Positions 1-9,750 of a DNA stretch of 64,000 bases are shown here, piece by piece. The stretch's first letter is position 1. Each line of letters opens with the position of its first letter. This DNA is from Bacillus rubiinfantis. GTDB lineage: Bacteria; Bacillota; Bacilli; Bacillales; Cytobacillaceae. Location of the stretch: contig CCFE01000030.1 in the NCBI GenBank assembly GCA_000752035.1, positions 248,001 to 312,000 of the forward strand. Reading direction: 5' to 3'. The notes under the pieces are model-generated. The model ran no database searches, was not told where the DNA came from, and saw only the letters and a program-made list of their open reading frames with translations. The position numbers and the translations under genes were made by a program.

Positions 1-2581
1 CAAAGATTGGCAGCTGCGGGAGATTTTCTGTCCCACGATAGCTCGATTGCACCCGGATACTGCCATCCGAATATACAGTATAGCCCACTATCACTGTTAA
101 CTGGTCATTGATTGAAAACTTATAAGTATAAATAACCGAAACAGTCCCGTTACCTTCTTTGACATCAAATCCAACGCATTTTCGTGCAAGGCTAGCGGCA
201 TACCAAACTCCTGAATTATAGCCCTGTGAAAAACCTCGGTCATTATCTGTCGTTGCCCGCCAGAACAATGGAGCTGGTGGCTGGGCAATCATTTCTCTGC
301 CGGCATAATTAACAGAAATTAAACTTGCAGCCTGTTTCGAGAACATAATACTAAAATCACGACCGTGCACACCGATATTGACATCACCATGCACAACCCG
401 CAGGCTGCCATTAGCAGCTGGAAGTTGCACTTTTGCATCAGCCTGAAAAACAAACTGTCCAAACGCGATTTCATGACCGGCATCTGCCCAAAGCTGCTGT
501 TTTTTCAATCTTAATTTGGTATGAATACAATATTCACCTTCAGCGCTAAAAATGGCTTCTGGCCAATTGAATTCGATTCTTCCCTTAGATTGTGGCGCAA
601 TTACGATTTGTTCAGCTTCTCGATATAGTTCTTTTCCTTCCAGATAAAGAATATATTCAAGCTCGTAATCAGCAGTATCTATGAACAAATTCTCATTCTT
701 TATCGTGATACCATTCTGATCTGGCAGCAGCTTTACATTTTGATATAAATATTTGACTTCCTGCATTTTCGGCGATACTTCACGGTTGGCATAAACGATA
801 CCATTCGTACAGAAGCCATAATCAGTAGGGCGATCATCAAAATCACCGCCATAGGCTAGGTATTCATTTCCGTAGCGATCCTTTTTCATGATTGATTGGT
901 CGATATAATCCCAGATAAAGCCACCTTGATACATTGAGTATTTACTCTCGAGTTCGGTATATTTGTACATCCCGCCAAGTGAATTTCCCATTGCATGCAT
1001 ATATTCACAGCTTATATACGGTTTCTCTGGATTTTCCGTTAAATATTTTTCGATATCAGCCGGTTTGGCATACATCCGGCTTTCCATGTCACTCGTATCA
1101 TTATATGTGCGATTATTAAATACCCCCTCATAATGCACAAGCCGGCTTGAATCTGCCTCTCTAAAGTAGTTGGATACGTTTAAAATCACTTCTCCAGCAT
1201 ACGATTCATTACCACATGACCAAATTAAAATAGATGGATGATTCTTATCTCGTTCGAACATGGAAATCGCCCGATCCATGACAATGTTTTGCCATTCTGA
1301 CTTATTCCCGGGAATATTCCACGAAGGTTCAATAGCGCCCATCTTTTGCCAAGACCCATGCGTCTCCAAGTTCATTTCATCAATCAGATAAATGCCATAC
1401 TCATCACATAATTCGTACCAATAGCTTTGATTTGGATAATGAGAGGTACGCACCGCATTAATATTATTTTGCTTCAATGTCTTAATGTCCCAAAGCATAT
1501 CTTCTTTGGTAATTGCACGCCCTTTACGGCAGTTGAATTCGTGGCGGTTTACTCCTTTAAAGATAATTCGCTTTCCATTAAGATGCATAATTTTATTAAC
1601 GAGTTCAAACCTTCGGAAACCAACGCTTTGTGGAATAACCTCCACTAGATTTCCAGCATCATTATAGATGGCAATATACAACTTATAAAGATACGGATCC
1701 TCGGCGCTCCATAGCTTTGGATTGTTAACATTTATTGAAACAAATCCCTTATCGATATTTATCGTTGCCGTTCCTTTTTCTACAACATTCCCTTCAGCAT
1801 CATGCAATTCAACTATGACTTTTGCCTTGTCTGGAACAGCCTCTAAAAAACTTAGCTCCGCTGTTAACGTTCCTGATGTAAAGTCATTGTTAAGCTCCTG
1901 ACGCACATGCAGGTCAGAAACATGAATTTCTGGAATTGTATAGAGATACACATCACGGAATATTCCGGAAAAACGCCAGAAATCCTGGTCTTCTAGCCAA
2001 CTGCCGGTGCTGCGCTGATACACCTCAACCGCCAGTTTATTTTCACCCTCTGCCAAAAATGGTGTCAGGTCAAACTCTGCAGGAGTAAACGAGTCTTCGC
2101 TGTATCCGACAAACTTTCCATTCAGCCACACATAAAAGGCCGATTCAACACCTTGAAAAGAAATATAAACAGGTTTGTTAACCATATGAGGTACTTGAAA
2201 ATACTTTACATAACTACCAACCGGGTTATGGTCCTCAGGAATTTCGGGAGGACGGATTTCATTATGTCCATCCCAAGGATACATCGTGTTAACGTATTGC
2301 GGTTTGCCATAGCCCTGTAGCTGAATATGCCCAGGCACAGTTATGTCTCCCCAACTGCCACAATCATAATCTAGCTGATAGAATTTCTCCGGCCGCAATG
2401 TCGGATTAATGGAATAAGCAAATTTCCAATTTCCGTTTAAGGAATATCTCAACTTCATTGCTGCACCATTTTTTGCTTCTTCCACTGTTTCATAGTAGGT
2501 ATGATCAGAATGTGCCGGAAGTCGATTAACTGCAAATACATTTACATCTGATAACCAGTCTATACTAGGAATCTTAGACAT
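1..2581 (-). CDS. lacZ: Beta-galactosidase, GH2 family (3' end outside window)
   Basis: Hydrolyses terminal beta-galactosides such as lactose in the cytoplasm. About 860 codons are inside the window; LacZ proteins are usually about 1,030 residues, so roughly the last 170 lie beyond base 1. The translation begins MSKIPSIDW and shows the jelly-roll sugar-binding domain, the immunoglobulin-like domain and the TIM barrel in order. The acid/base motif WSCGNES and the nucleophile motif SCEYMHAMGNS are both present, so the catalytic glutamates are intact. ATG at 2581 is preferred (GAGGGG about 12 nt upstream); an in-frame ATG at 2593 is too close to that site. It follows a sugar ABC importer and a two-component system on the same strand, which suggests beta-galactosides are the imported substrate. 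A tandem repeat array separates it from the permease gene. Confidence 0.93.
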   Translation of the reverse strand, partial: MSKIPSIDWLSDVNVFAVNRLPAHSDHTYYETVEEAKNGAAMKLRYSLNGNWKFAYSINPTLRPEKFYQLDYDCGSWGDITVPGHIQLQGYGKPQYVNTMYPWDGHNEIRPPEIPEDHNPVGSYVKYFQVPHMVNKPVYISFQGVESAFYVWLNGKFVGYSEDSFTPAEFDLTPFLAEGENKLAVEVYQRSTGSWLEDQDFWRFSGIFRDVYLYTIPEIHVSDLHVRQELNNDFTSGTLTAELSFLEAVPDKAKVIVELHDAEGNVVEKGTATINIDKGFVSINVNNPKLWSAEDPYLYKLYIAIYNDAGNLVEVIPQSVGFRRFELVNKIMHLNGKRIIFKGVNRHEFNCRKGRAITKEDMLWDIKTLKQNNINAVRTSHYPNQSYWYELCDEYGIYLIDEMNLETHGSWQKMGAIEPSWNIPGNKSEWQNIVMDRAISMFERDKNHPSILIWSCGNESYAGEVILNVSNYFREADSSRLVHYEGVFNNRTYNDTSDMESRMYAKPADIEKYLTENPEKPYISCEYMHAMGNSLGGMYKYTELESKYSMYQGGFIWDYIDQSIMKKDRYGNEYLAYGGDFDDRPTDYGFCTNGIVYANREVSPKMQEVKYLYQNVKLLPDQNGITIKNENLFIDTADYELEYILYLEGKELYREAEQIVIAPQSKGRIEFNWPEAIFSAEGEYCIHTKLRLKKQQLWADAGHEIAFGQFVFQADAKVQLPAANGSLRVVHGDVNIGVHGRDFSIMFSKQAASLISVNYAGREMIAQPPAPLFWRATTDNDRGFSQGYNSGVWYAASLARKCVGFDVKEGNGTVSVIYTYKFSINDQLTVIVGYTVYSDGSIRVQSSYRGTENLPQLPIF

Positions 2582-2624
2582 TGTTCCCAACATTCCCCTC
2601 TTAAAGTATTGTCGCTTTTTGGGA

Positions 2625-2782
2625 ATCGCTAATAAACCCCAGCAATTCGCTAATAAATGCTTTGAATTCGCTAATAAAATTCTAGATTCGCTAATAAATG
2701 CTTTGAATTCGCTAATAAAATTCTACAATCACTTATAAATGCCCAGAATTCGCGAATAAATCATTAAAATCCGCTAATAACA
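2625..2782. repeat. Degenerate ~20-bp-period tandem repeat, TTCGCTAATAAA core (8 units)
   Basis: Eight recognisable copies of TTCGCTAATAAA (minus strand TTTATTAGCGAA) occur every 20-21 bases between the permease stop and lacZ. Two longer units, GAATTCGCTAATAAAATTCTA and GATTCGCTAATAAATGC-like, alternate. The sixth to eighth copies are diverged. It fills the whole intergenic space, so it lies in the lacZ leader if lacZ is read from the upstream operon. Related arrays occur at 25421-25520 and 59885-59949. Confidence 0.85.
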
Positions 2783-2818
2783 GATAAACTTATCCTATAA
2801 TTTCACAATCTTTAAATA

Positions 2819-3643
2819 TTATTTTACTGATCCCATCATGCCTGCCACAAAGTGCTTCTGCATGATGAAGAAAATAAGCGCTGCTGGCAGAGTTGCAATG
2901 ACAATCGCTGTCATAATCATTCCGAAGTCAGGAGAATAACTTGATCCTAAATTAGAAATCAACAAAGGAATGGTTTGATTCTCTGGTGTCTGTAAAATAA
3001 CCAAAGGCCATAAATAGCTATTCCAGCTTGACATAAACGTAATAATAGCCGCCGCTGCATAGGTTGTTTTCATCGTTGGCACATAGATTCTGAAAAATAC
3101 ACCTAGCTCTGTTAATCCATCAATCCGCCCCGCTTCAAGAATATCCTTTGGGAACATCTTTGTACTCTGACGGAAGAAAAAGATAAGAAATGCCGTTGTC
3201 ACCGTTGGTAAAATAACGGCTGTTAATGTATCAATACCGATAAACGGCATAGTTTGCGAAACCGTTCCAAACATCCGAAATAACGGCACCATTAAGGCTG
3301 CGAATGGTATCATCATTGATAACAAGAGAATATTAAACACAATATCTTTTGCCTTGCTTCTATAGATTTCAAAACCATAACCTGCTAATGAAGCAATTAA
3401 CATCGCAAGAATGGTTGTTATTATCGAAATTTTAGCTGAATTCATCAAAGCTGTACCAAGATCAGCCGTATCTAATAAATTCTGTAAGTTTTCCATGAAA
3501 TTACTGCCTGGAAGCAGTCTTCCTTTGGTCACATCTACCGACTTGTTGGTCGCACTAACAATCATCCATAAGAATGGAAATACTGAGACAATTGAAGCGA
3601 TGATAAGGACAAGATAACTAAATAAACGTTTGACGTTAGTCAT
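2819..3643 (-). CDS. Sugar ABC transporter permease, MalG/GanQ type
   Basis: Inner-membrane subunit of a carbohydrate ABC importer (CUT1 family). About 274 residues with six predicted membrane segments. The EAA loop that contacts the ATPase is visible near residue 180 as EAGRIDGLTELGVFFRIYVP. ATG at 3643 is favoured because AGGTGAT sits 4-5 nt upstream; the frame also has a GTG at 3652. It overlaps the upstream permease gene by a few bases, so the two are translationally coupled. No ATP-binding gene is present here; CUT1 systems in Bacillus often share the MsmX ATPase encoded elsewhere. Homology to GanQ/LacG is inferred from the layout and the motif, not from a search. Confidence 0.9.
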   Translation of the reverse strand: MTNVKRLFSYLVLIIASIVSVFPFLWMIVSATNKSVDVTKGRLLPGSNFMENLQNLLDTADLGTALMNSAKISIITTILAMLIASLAGYGFEIYRSKAKDIVFNILLLSMMIPFAALMVPLFRMFGTVSQTMPFIGIDTLTAVILPTVTTAFLIFFFRQSTKMFPKDILEAGRIDGLTELGVFFRIYVPTMKTTYAAAAIITFMSSWNSYLWPLVILQTPENQTIPLLISNLGSSYSPDFGMIMTAIVIATLPAALIFFIMQKHFVAGMMGSVK

Positions 3644-4559
3644 TTTTATCACCTGCTACTTTAAACTGAATAATCGAGAAGAATACAATCAAGATAACAA
3701 TCGCATACGAAACGGTTGCCGCATAACCAAAATCTGGAGAATATTTGAATGAAAGATTATAGATATACTGGGAAATCGTCATCGTTGCATTACCTGGTCC
3801 ACCTTTAGTAATATTCATAACTTCATCAAATAATTGAAGTGTACCAATAGTGGAGGTAATCGTTGTAAACAAAATGATTGGCTTTAACATTGGAACCGTA
3901 ATCTTAAAGAATTGCTGTACAGATGAAGCACCATCAATTCTAGCTGCTTCATAAATAGATTCATCAATATTTTGCAGCGCTGATAAAAAGAAAATCATAT
4001 TATATCCGGTCCAGCGCCACGTAATGGCTACAATGATGGTTACCTTTGCCCAAAACGGGTCAGTAAGCCATTGTATTGGGTCGGAAATCAACGAAAGGTT
4101 CATAAGAAACTGATTGATAATACCATCCTGGCTGAATAAATATTTAAAAATTACGGAATAGGCAACAAGAGAAGTAACACATGGTAAAAATATTGCTGTA
4201 CGAAAAACGCCTTTAAACTTCAGTTTTTTATTATTCAATAAAACAGAAAGGAACATGGCAAGAATAATCATAACCGGCACTTGAATGATTAAATAGATGG
4301 TTGTATTCTTAACAGTTGTTAAAAAGACCGGGTCTTTGAATAGGCGGAGATAATTATCCAAGCCTACAAAATGCAGATTGGCTCCAATACCTGTCTGGAA
4401 GGACAGGATTAATGCCTGAATCATTGGATAAAAGTAAAATAAGCAAATCATAATGACGGCAATTGTGATAAATGACCAGCCAATCAAAGTATTTTGCATT
4501 CGCAGGTTACGACCTGTTTTTTTTGTTTTCATGGTTTGACTATCCTTTGCAGTTACCAT
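3636..4559 (-). CDS. Sugar ABC transporter permease, MalF/GanP type
   Basis: Partner permease of the CUT1 importer, 307 residues with six membrane segments after a short basic cytoplasmic start. The EAA motif reads YEAARIDGASSVQQFFKITVP around residue 215. AAGGAG lies about 10 nt before the ATG at 4559. Together with the following gene it forms the membrane channel that receives sugar from the lipoprotein encoded upstream. A 134-nt gap containing a strong hairpin separates it from the binding-protein gene, a common way to make more binding protein than permease. Confidence 0.9.
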   Translation of the reverse strand: MVTAKDSQTMKTKKTGRNLRMQNTLIGWSFITIAVIMICLFYFYPMIQALILSFQTGIGANLHFVGLDNYLRLFKDPVFLTTVKNTTIYLIIQVPVMIILAMFLSVLLNNKKLKFKGVFRTAIFLPCVTSLVAYSVIFKYLFSQDGIINQFLMNLSLISDPIQWLTDPFWAKVTIIVAITWRWTGYNMIFFLSALQNIDESIYEAARIDGASSVQQFFKITVPMLKPIILFTTITSTIGTLQLFDEVMNITKGGPGNATMTISQYIYNLSFKYSPDFGYAATVSYAIVILIVFFSIIQFKVAGDKND

Positions 4560-4594
4560 GTCAAATCAACTCCTTACCTTGCTCGTTGAAAGAA

Positions 4595-4658
4595 ATAGCC
4601 TCGGAATTTCTCGCCTTACATTGAATACTTAGAGAAGCCGGCGATTTCCCGAGACTAT
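4595..4658 (-). promoter_or_regulatory. Intercistronic hairpin between binding protein and permeases
   Basis: ATAGCCTCGG pairs with CCGAGACTAT across about 44 nt, with further pairing inside (CGCC/GGCG). There is no T-run after it on the minus strand, so it looks like an mRNA-stabilising or processing hairpin rather than a terminator. It would favour expression of the upstream binding-protein gene. Confidence 0.55.
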
Positions 4659-4693
4659 TTAAATCTTACTATTGTGAGGCAACAAAACTTTTA

Positions 4694-5983
4694 CTATTTA
4701 ATTTGATCCTCAGCTTGTTTTTGTGCATCTTCTAGCACTTTATCAAGGTCTTTGCCTTTCAGATAATCCTGCATGCTTACAGCAAGGATATCTTCAATGG
4801 CATACGTATGCAGACCGTAGTTAACTTGAGGAATTTGCTCTGTCCACTTAGCAAAATCAGCAGTGACGTTCTGTCCACCAAAGAATTCATCAGCAGCTTT
4901 ATATTGCTCGCCTTCAGAAGCTGGTTTGTAAGTACCAATAGCGCCCATTTCTTTGTTTAAAGTTTGATAAAAGTCAGCATTTGAACCAAACGTTTTAGCT
5001 AAAAACTCAGCAGCTTTTTCTTTTCCTGGGATATTAAGAACATACCAAGAACTTCCGCCTAAGTTTGAGGCGTTAACAGAACCTTCTACACCTGATTGTT
5101 TTGGCATAGAGACAACTGCCCATTTTCCTGATTGTGATGCTTCCGCTTTTACCGAAGGAGTAATCCAGTTACCAGTAGGAACTGTTGCAACATCCCCGCT
5201 GTTAAAGCCAGCGACAAACTGACTCCAGTCAGACACTGGTTTCACGATATCTGCATCCATCATCGCTTTGTAAGTTTTAAATGCTTCTTTTAATGCTGCA
5301 TTATTAGCGATATCCGGAGTTTTTCCATCTTCTTTCAAGTACCATGAACCACTTGATTGGACCATCATACGAATTAAACCAAGGTCTTTTGGATCTTGCG
5401 TTAACATTTGTTTTCCTGTTACAGCCTTGATTTTTTTACCGATTTCAATGTACTTATCCCAATCGATATCCTTGACATCATCAAGCTTGTAGCCTGCTTT
5501 TTCTAAGTAATCCGTTCTGATATATAGACCGGTTACGCCAGTATCAAATGGAAGTCCATAATGTTTTCCGTCAATGCTTGTTGGTGCCATTTTATAGGCA
5601 GCAAAGTCATCGGCATTAAATGATTTAGAAAGATCGTAGAACATATCTGGGTAGGCCTGTAAAAAGCTTTGTGCCCGGTAGTCCTCAATTAAAACAATAT
5701 TTGGTAAGCCTTTTGTTGTCCCAGAACTTAAATTAGTATTTAGTTTCTGAACAATATCTGCTTGTGCATTTTCAATGATTTTAATATTTAGATCTGGATT
5801 CTCAGATTTGTAAGCATCCTTTGCTAAATTCATTGCTTTGATATTGAAATTTGGATCCCAAGCTAATACAGTAATTTCTTTTGTATCTTTTTCCTTGCTC
5901 GAAGTATCCTTGTCCTTTGATCCTGACGAACAAGCGGACAATACCAAGATACTCACTAATAATAGTGCAAGTATTCTCTTCAT
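4694..5983 (-). CDS. Sugar-binding lipoprotein of ABC importer
   Basis: Extracytoplasmic solute-binding protein, about 429 residues, anchored by a lipid on a cysteine. The signal peptide begins MKRILALLLVS and ends in the lipobox LSAC, followed by a Ser/Lys/Asp-rich linker. The mature part has the typical family-1 binding-protein fold (LGLPFDTGVTGLYIRTD, VATVPTGNW segments). Start at 5983 because GGAGGTAAAGTA directly precedes that ATG; the ATG at 5998 overlaps this ribosome site. First gene of the importer operon. Two cre-like sequences lie in its leader region, consistent with CcpA control. The neighbouring lacZ suggests a galactoside ligand, but the exact sugar cannot be read from the sequence. 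Confidence 0.92.
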   Translation of the reverse strand: MKRILALLLVSILVLSACSSGSKDKDTSSKEKDTKEITVLAWDPNFNIKAMNLAKDAYKSENPDLNIKIIENAQADIVQKLNTNLSSGTTKGLPNIVLIEDYRAQSFLQAYPDMFYDLSKSFNADDFAAYKMAPTSIDGKHYGLPFDTGVTGLYIRTDYLEKAGYKLDDVKDIDWDKYIEIGKKIKAVTGKQMLTQDPKDLGLIRMMVQSSGSWYLKEDGKTPDIANNAALKEAFKTYKAMMDADIVKPVSDWSQFVAGFNSGDVATVPTGNWITPSVKAEASQSGKWAVVSMPKQSGVEGSVNASNLGGSSWYVLNIPGKEKAAEFLAKTFGSNADFYQTLNKEMGAIGTYKPASEGEQYKAADEFFGGQNVTADFAKWTEQIPQVNYGLHTYAIEDILAVSMQDYLKGKDLDKVLEDAQKQAEDQIK

Positions 5984-6016
5984 TACTTTACCTCCCATAC
6001 ATGAATGGTTAGATTT

Positions 6017-6030
6017 TGTAAGCGTTATCT
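6017..6030 (-). promoter_or_regulatory. cre-like CcpA site upstream of the sugar importer
   Basis: TGTAAGCGTTATCT matches the consensus TGWNANCGNTNWCA at 13 of 14 positions. It is about 35 bases upstream of the binding-protein start, a position suited to carbon catabolite repression of the operon. Confidence 0.6.
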
Positions 6031-6114
6031 TTAACTTACATTCATAATGTTATCATCCTAAACATTGTTTCCGTTAGGACAATATTTTCTTTTTCTTGTA
6101 GTATTTTTGTCTAA

Positions 6115-6128
6115 TGAACGCGCTTCCA
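6115..6128 (-). promoter_or_regulatory. Second, weaker cre-like sequence
   Basis: TGAACGCGCTTCCA matches the cre consensus at 12 of 14 positions and keeps the central CG. It lies about 100 bases upstream of the first cre-like site, just after the kinase gene ends. Confidence 0.35.
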
Positions 6129-6167
6129 TTCCTCGCTTTGTACTTTCTTTATATTTTTGTAAAAATT

Positions 6168-7925
6168 TTAGTTTTCGGTAATAGGAATTGTAATTTTTAC
6201 CTTTGTACCTTCCCCTAACTTGCTTGAAATATTTAAACCGTAGGAGTTACCATATATCAATTGAATTCGCTCATGAACATTTTTAATCCCGATTCCAGAA
6301 AAAAGTTTTCTATTTCGTCTCGTCTTTGGAAACTCACCCGCATCATTATTTTCCATGCCATCACCATTATCAATTACCTCACAGAGTAAGATACTGTCTT
6401 CCCGCCACACTAAAATATTAATATATCCTTCCTGCTTAACATTAAACCCATGGAAAAAAGCGTTCTCAATAAATGGTTGCAGAATTAATTTAGGAATTTT
6501 GCAATTTAAACAATCCGGTGTAATGAAATAATTTACTTTTATTCGGTTACCATAGCGTTTCTGATTAATAAAGACATAGTTCTTTAAATTATCAATTTCC
6601 TGTTGGACCGTTATTGTTTCATCTACATTGCCAATGGTATTTTGCAAGAGGGATATCAACGCATTGATCGTAGCCTCTGTTTCATCTTTGTCCCCCATTT
6701 GAACCATAAACTTGATGGTAGTTAATGTGTTATATAAAAAATGGGGATTGATTTGTTGCTGCAAAGCAGCCAATTCTGCATTACGCTGCTCCTTTTGCGC
6801 TTTAACCAGCTTGTTCACATAATCGTGAAGTTCATCCAACATTGAATTAAATGCCTTCCCGATTTGCTGCGTTTCATACGAACCAGCAACAGTCACATAT
6901 TGATGAAAGTCTGCCTTCGAAACATCGGAGATTTGTCTTACTAGATTTGTTAACGATTTCGTTAGTCTTCTTGAAACAATAAATACAATCACTAAAGCAA
7001 TCATAACAATCCCCATTGATATAAGGGTAATTGCCTTTTTATCAATTACATTGCCAATCGCAGTTTGTTTATCGATTACATTTATTAAATACATATCTAA
7101 TGAAGGGAGATACTCCATTAGAAAAATTTGTTCTCGCCCCATAAAAGAATCGATTAAATACTCTTTGGAACTATTTTCAAGTTGATTTGCCATCCCCAGC
7201 AGGTCCTTAGCTATGGTACCGATCATTTTCTCTTTATTACTGGAGACTATCCTACCCGTTTTATCAATCAAGAAAACATTATTACCAGCACTTGTATAAT
7301 TGGAGTAGAAGTTTCTCAGATCATTTTCAGCAATAGAAATATACAGTGACCCATAGACTTTGCCTGATATTCGGTCCATTATTGCTTTGGAGGCGACAAT
7401 AAAATTCCTCTGCTCTAATCGATTTTCTTGTGGAAGCTGATAATATTGATAAATTAACTTTTTTGGCTGGTTTACGACATTCACCTTTAACTGTTCATCA
7501 TCTACCGGCCAGTAAGAGCGATCAGACGAATAGCTAACACCATTTTTTCCCATCACAAGAATACCAGCATTATATGGCTCTAAATTTGCCTTAATATTTT
7601 TCATTTGCTGATACATATTGAAGATTGAACTCATCTTCTCCTCATTTGTTTTATCCATTGCGGTTAAATTGTTTCTGACCGTTTTACTTTGCAATAAATT
7701 ATTTGACGCCCCAACGACAGAGTAATGGAATGACTCAAAGCTTTCCTTTATCTGGTTAATAACCTTGGAGTTTGTGATGCTAAATTTTTCGATAAAGAAT
7801 TTTTCGGACATCCGTATGGTTGTCCACGTTATCGATAGGGAAACAATAATGATAATTATAACCGTTATTAAGAACATAATTGTAAAAAAACCATTGTATT
7901 TAAACCGGTGTGGCATTATTCTCAT
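6168..7925 (-). CDS. Sensor histidine kinase, YesM/LytS type
   Basis: Membrane sensor kinase of 585 residues. A membrane segment at about residues 13-34 is followed by a large extracellular sensor region (about 35-300), a second membrane segment (about 300-320), a HAMP linker, the phospho-acceptor helix with QQQINPHFLYNTL near residue 395, and an ATPase domain with ENAFFHGF. This is the His_kinase (pfam06580) architecture of YesM-like sensors that control sugar transporters. Its ATG overlaps the stop codon of the response-regulator gene (ATGA), so the pair is co-translated. Gene order suggests it senses an extracellular sugar, perhaps through the adjacent binding protein, and controls the importer and lacZ. 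Confidence 0.92.
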   Translation of the reverse strand: MRIMPHRFKYNGFFTIMFLITVIIIIIVSLSITWTTIRMSEKFFIEKFSITNSKVINQIKESFESFHYSVVGASNNLLQSKTVRNNLTAMDKTNEEKMSSIFNMYQQMKNIKANLEPYNAGILVMGKNGVSYSSDRSYWPVDDEQLKVNVVNQPKKLIYQYYQLPQENRLEQRNFIVASKAIMDRISGKVYGSLYISIAENDLRNFYSNYTSAGNNVFLIDKTGRIVSSNKEKMIGTIAKDLLGMANQLENSSKEYLIDSFMGREQIFLMEYLPSLDMYLINVIDKQTAIGNVIDKKAITLISMGIVMIALVIVFIVSRRLTKSLTNLVRQISDVSKADFHQYVTVAGSYETQQIGKAFNSMLDELHDYVNKLVKAQKEQRNAELAALQQQINPHFLYNTLTTIKFMVQMGDKDETEATINALISLLQNTIGNVDETITVQQEIDNLKNYVFINQKRYGNRIKVNYFITPDCLNCKIPKLILQPFIENAFFHGFNVKQEGYINILVWREDSILLCEVIDNGDGMENNDAGEFPKTRRNRKLFSGIGIKNVHERIQLIYGNSYGLNISSKLGEGTKVKITIPITEN

Positions 7926-9469
7926 TTATCGTCAACTCTAATCTGCTGTTTTCGGTATTGGCTTGGAGAAATACCCGAGATTTTCTTGAAAACTTTACAA
8001 AAATAACTGTGATCAGAATACCCAACCATTGAGCTTATCTCCGAGATTGGTATCTTCCCTTTTGTTAACAACTTGGTAGCTTCCTCAATTCGAACTTTAT
8101 TTAAAAATCCGTTAAACCCTTCCTTATTATGTGAAGAGAAAAAGCTCGATAGGTAAGACGGATTAAAGTGAAAATGATTGGCAACATCCGTTAAAGTAAG
8201 CGGCTCTGTATAGTGTTCCATTATATAATCCATGATTTTCTTCAAGTTTTGGTTGTCTGATTGATTATTTTCTGTACGTACAATTGCTCTTACCTTGTCA
8301 ATAAATCCATTTAGGATCACAACAGCCTCACCTGCAAATTGTACTTCATCCACCGCTCTAAAATAGGAATACTTCGATTGCTCTAAGTCTTTAACGTCAT
8401 AACCCATATTACTCAGCAAGATAGTAATATTGAAAATAATGTTGTTGAAAAATGCCTTGTAATCGTAAATATCAATGGTATAACAGGTTGATATTACTGA
8501 AACATGCTCCTCTAAATAGTGGAAGGCTATATCAAAATGTTTCCGTTTCAGTTCCCCTGTGAACCATTCCAAATTAAAATGCTTTGGCTCTCGCGACGGT
8601 TTTATGCTGGATGCTGTCAACAGTTGCACATCCGGAAAATAAAAGCGGCAATTCACCAAATCTGCAAGACTATGTTTATACACATAGCCCAATTGGGAAA
8701 GTTCTAAAAACTCCTCTGTTAATACACCGTTAATATTCGAGTGGCTTTTTAGAAAATTTCCAACAAAAATCCTAATATCGGGCATAACACGATGCCTGCA
8801 GTTAACTAGAAACACCTTTTCATCAGTTGGTAGTGGAAAACAGACAGCGTCCTTTACATTCTCCGTGAACACTTTCTTAAATTCTTCTAGTGGTATTTTA
8901 GGACTTCCATCAGCTTGTTCTCTATTTACGTCTAAACCTAATAAACAGAAAGTATCGAAAGGAAGTTCCTTTAGTAAAAGCTCTTCATTTAGCTTCACTT
9001 CATATCCTGTTATTAACTTCTCAAGAATTTGATTAAAGGAAAGGTTTACTTCAATATTTTTGTTCATATATGCAAGCGACGGAATTTTACTTGCAGCAGT
9101 TTTCACTGCTTTTAACAAATTTTCGCCATTAAGTTTAGGCTTGAGAATATAGTCGACAACTCCACTTTGAAAAGTAGAACGTACATAGTCAAAATCACCG
9201 AAACTGCTCAAGATAATGACCTCAATATCTGGGTAGCGTTTTTTCACAATTCTTGTTAACTCTTCACCATCCATAATTGGCATAACAATATCCATAATAA
9301 TAATATGTGGATTTGTCAATTCAACCATTTCTAATGCTTCGCGGCCATTAGCTGCCTCCCCAACAATTACAAAACCTTCCTGCTCCCAATCAAGATAATG
9401 TCTAATCCCTTGTCGAATCAACAGCTCATCATCAACAATTAATATTCTGCACAATTCTTCAGTTGTCAC
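7922..9469 (-). CDS. Response regulator with AraC-type DNA-binding domain, YesN type
   Basis: About 515 residues. The N-terminal receiver domain (residues 5-125) carries the acidic pair in IVDD and the phospho-acceptor in IIMDIVMP. A long middle region of unassigned function follows. The C-terminal AraC/XylS domain has two helix-turn-helix units (HFHFNPSYLSSFF and VGYSDHSYFCKVFKK). The start is taken as GTG at 9469 because GGAGGTGGACTG precedes it; the longer frame would begin inside that ribosome site. Cognate partner of the overlapping kinase, probably an activator of the galactoside importer and lacZ. Confidence 0.92.
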   Translation of the reverse strand: MTTEELCRILIVDDELLIRQGIRHYLDWEQEGFVIVGEAANGREALEMVELTNPHIIIMDIVMPIMDGEELTRIVKKRYPDIEVIILSSFGDFDYVRSTFQSGVVDYILKPKLNGENLLKAVKTAASKIPSLAYMNKNIEVNLSFNQILEKLITGYEVKLNEELLLKELPFDTFCLLGLDVNREQADGSPKIPLEEFKKVFTENVKDAVCFPLPTDEKVFLVNCRHRVMPDIRIFVGNFLKSHSNINGVLTEEFLELSQLGYVYKHSLADLVNCRFYFPDVQLLTASSIKPSREPKHFNLEWFTGELKRKHFDIAFHYLEEHVSVISTCYTIDIYDYKAFFNNIIFNITILLSNMGYDVKDLEQSKYSYFRAVDEVQFAGEAVVILNGFIDKVRAIVRTENNQSDNQNLKKIMDYIMEHYTEPLTLTDVANHFHFNPSYLSSFFSSHNKEGFNGFLNKVRIEEATKLLTKGKIPISEISSMVGYSDHSYFCKVFKKISGISPSQYRKQQIRVDDK

Positions 9470-9702
9470 CAGTCCACCTCCCATTGATACTTACCATTCA
9501 TTATTTTAGTATATTTACTGCAATTAAAATAATATAAATTATCAATAGCCATATAAAATATATCGCAACCTGCTAATCGGAATATCCCTAAGGTAACTCA
9601 CTAACATTGAATCTCAAAAAAGATTACATCTTTAACAGTATGTATACTGTACCTTTTTTCTTAAAAAGCCATACCTGTACGTACAATTTTAATAATATAA
9701 AC

Positions 9703-9735
9703 TAAGCTGGATCTCTTTGAAAACGACCCAGCTTT
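9703..9735 (-). terminator. Terminator after the glycan operon
   Basis: AAGCTGG and CCAGCTT form a 7-bp stem with a loop of about 18 nt, followed on the minus strand by a T/A-rich tract. It lies 16 nt beyond the stop of the LamG-GT2 gene. Confidence 0.6.
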
Positions 9736-9750
9736 CCGAAAAGTAACCAA

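Noticed and set aside
2625..2782. CRISPR array
   Set aside because: The units are only about 20 bp, degenerate throughout, have no unique spacers of constant length, and no cas genes are present.
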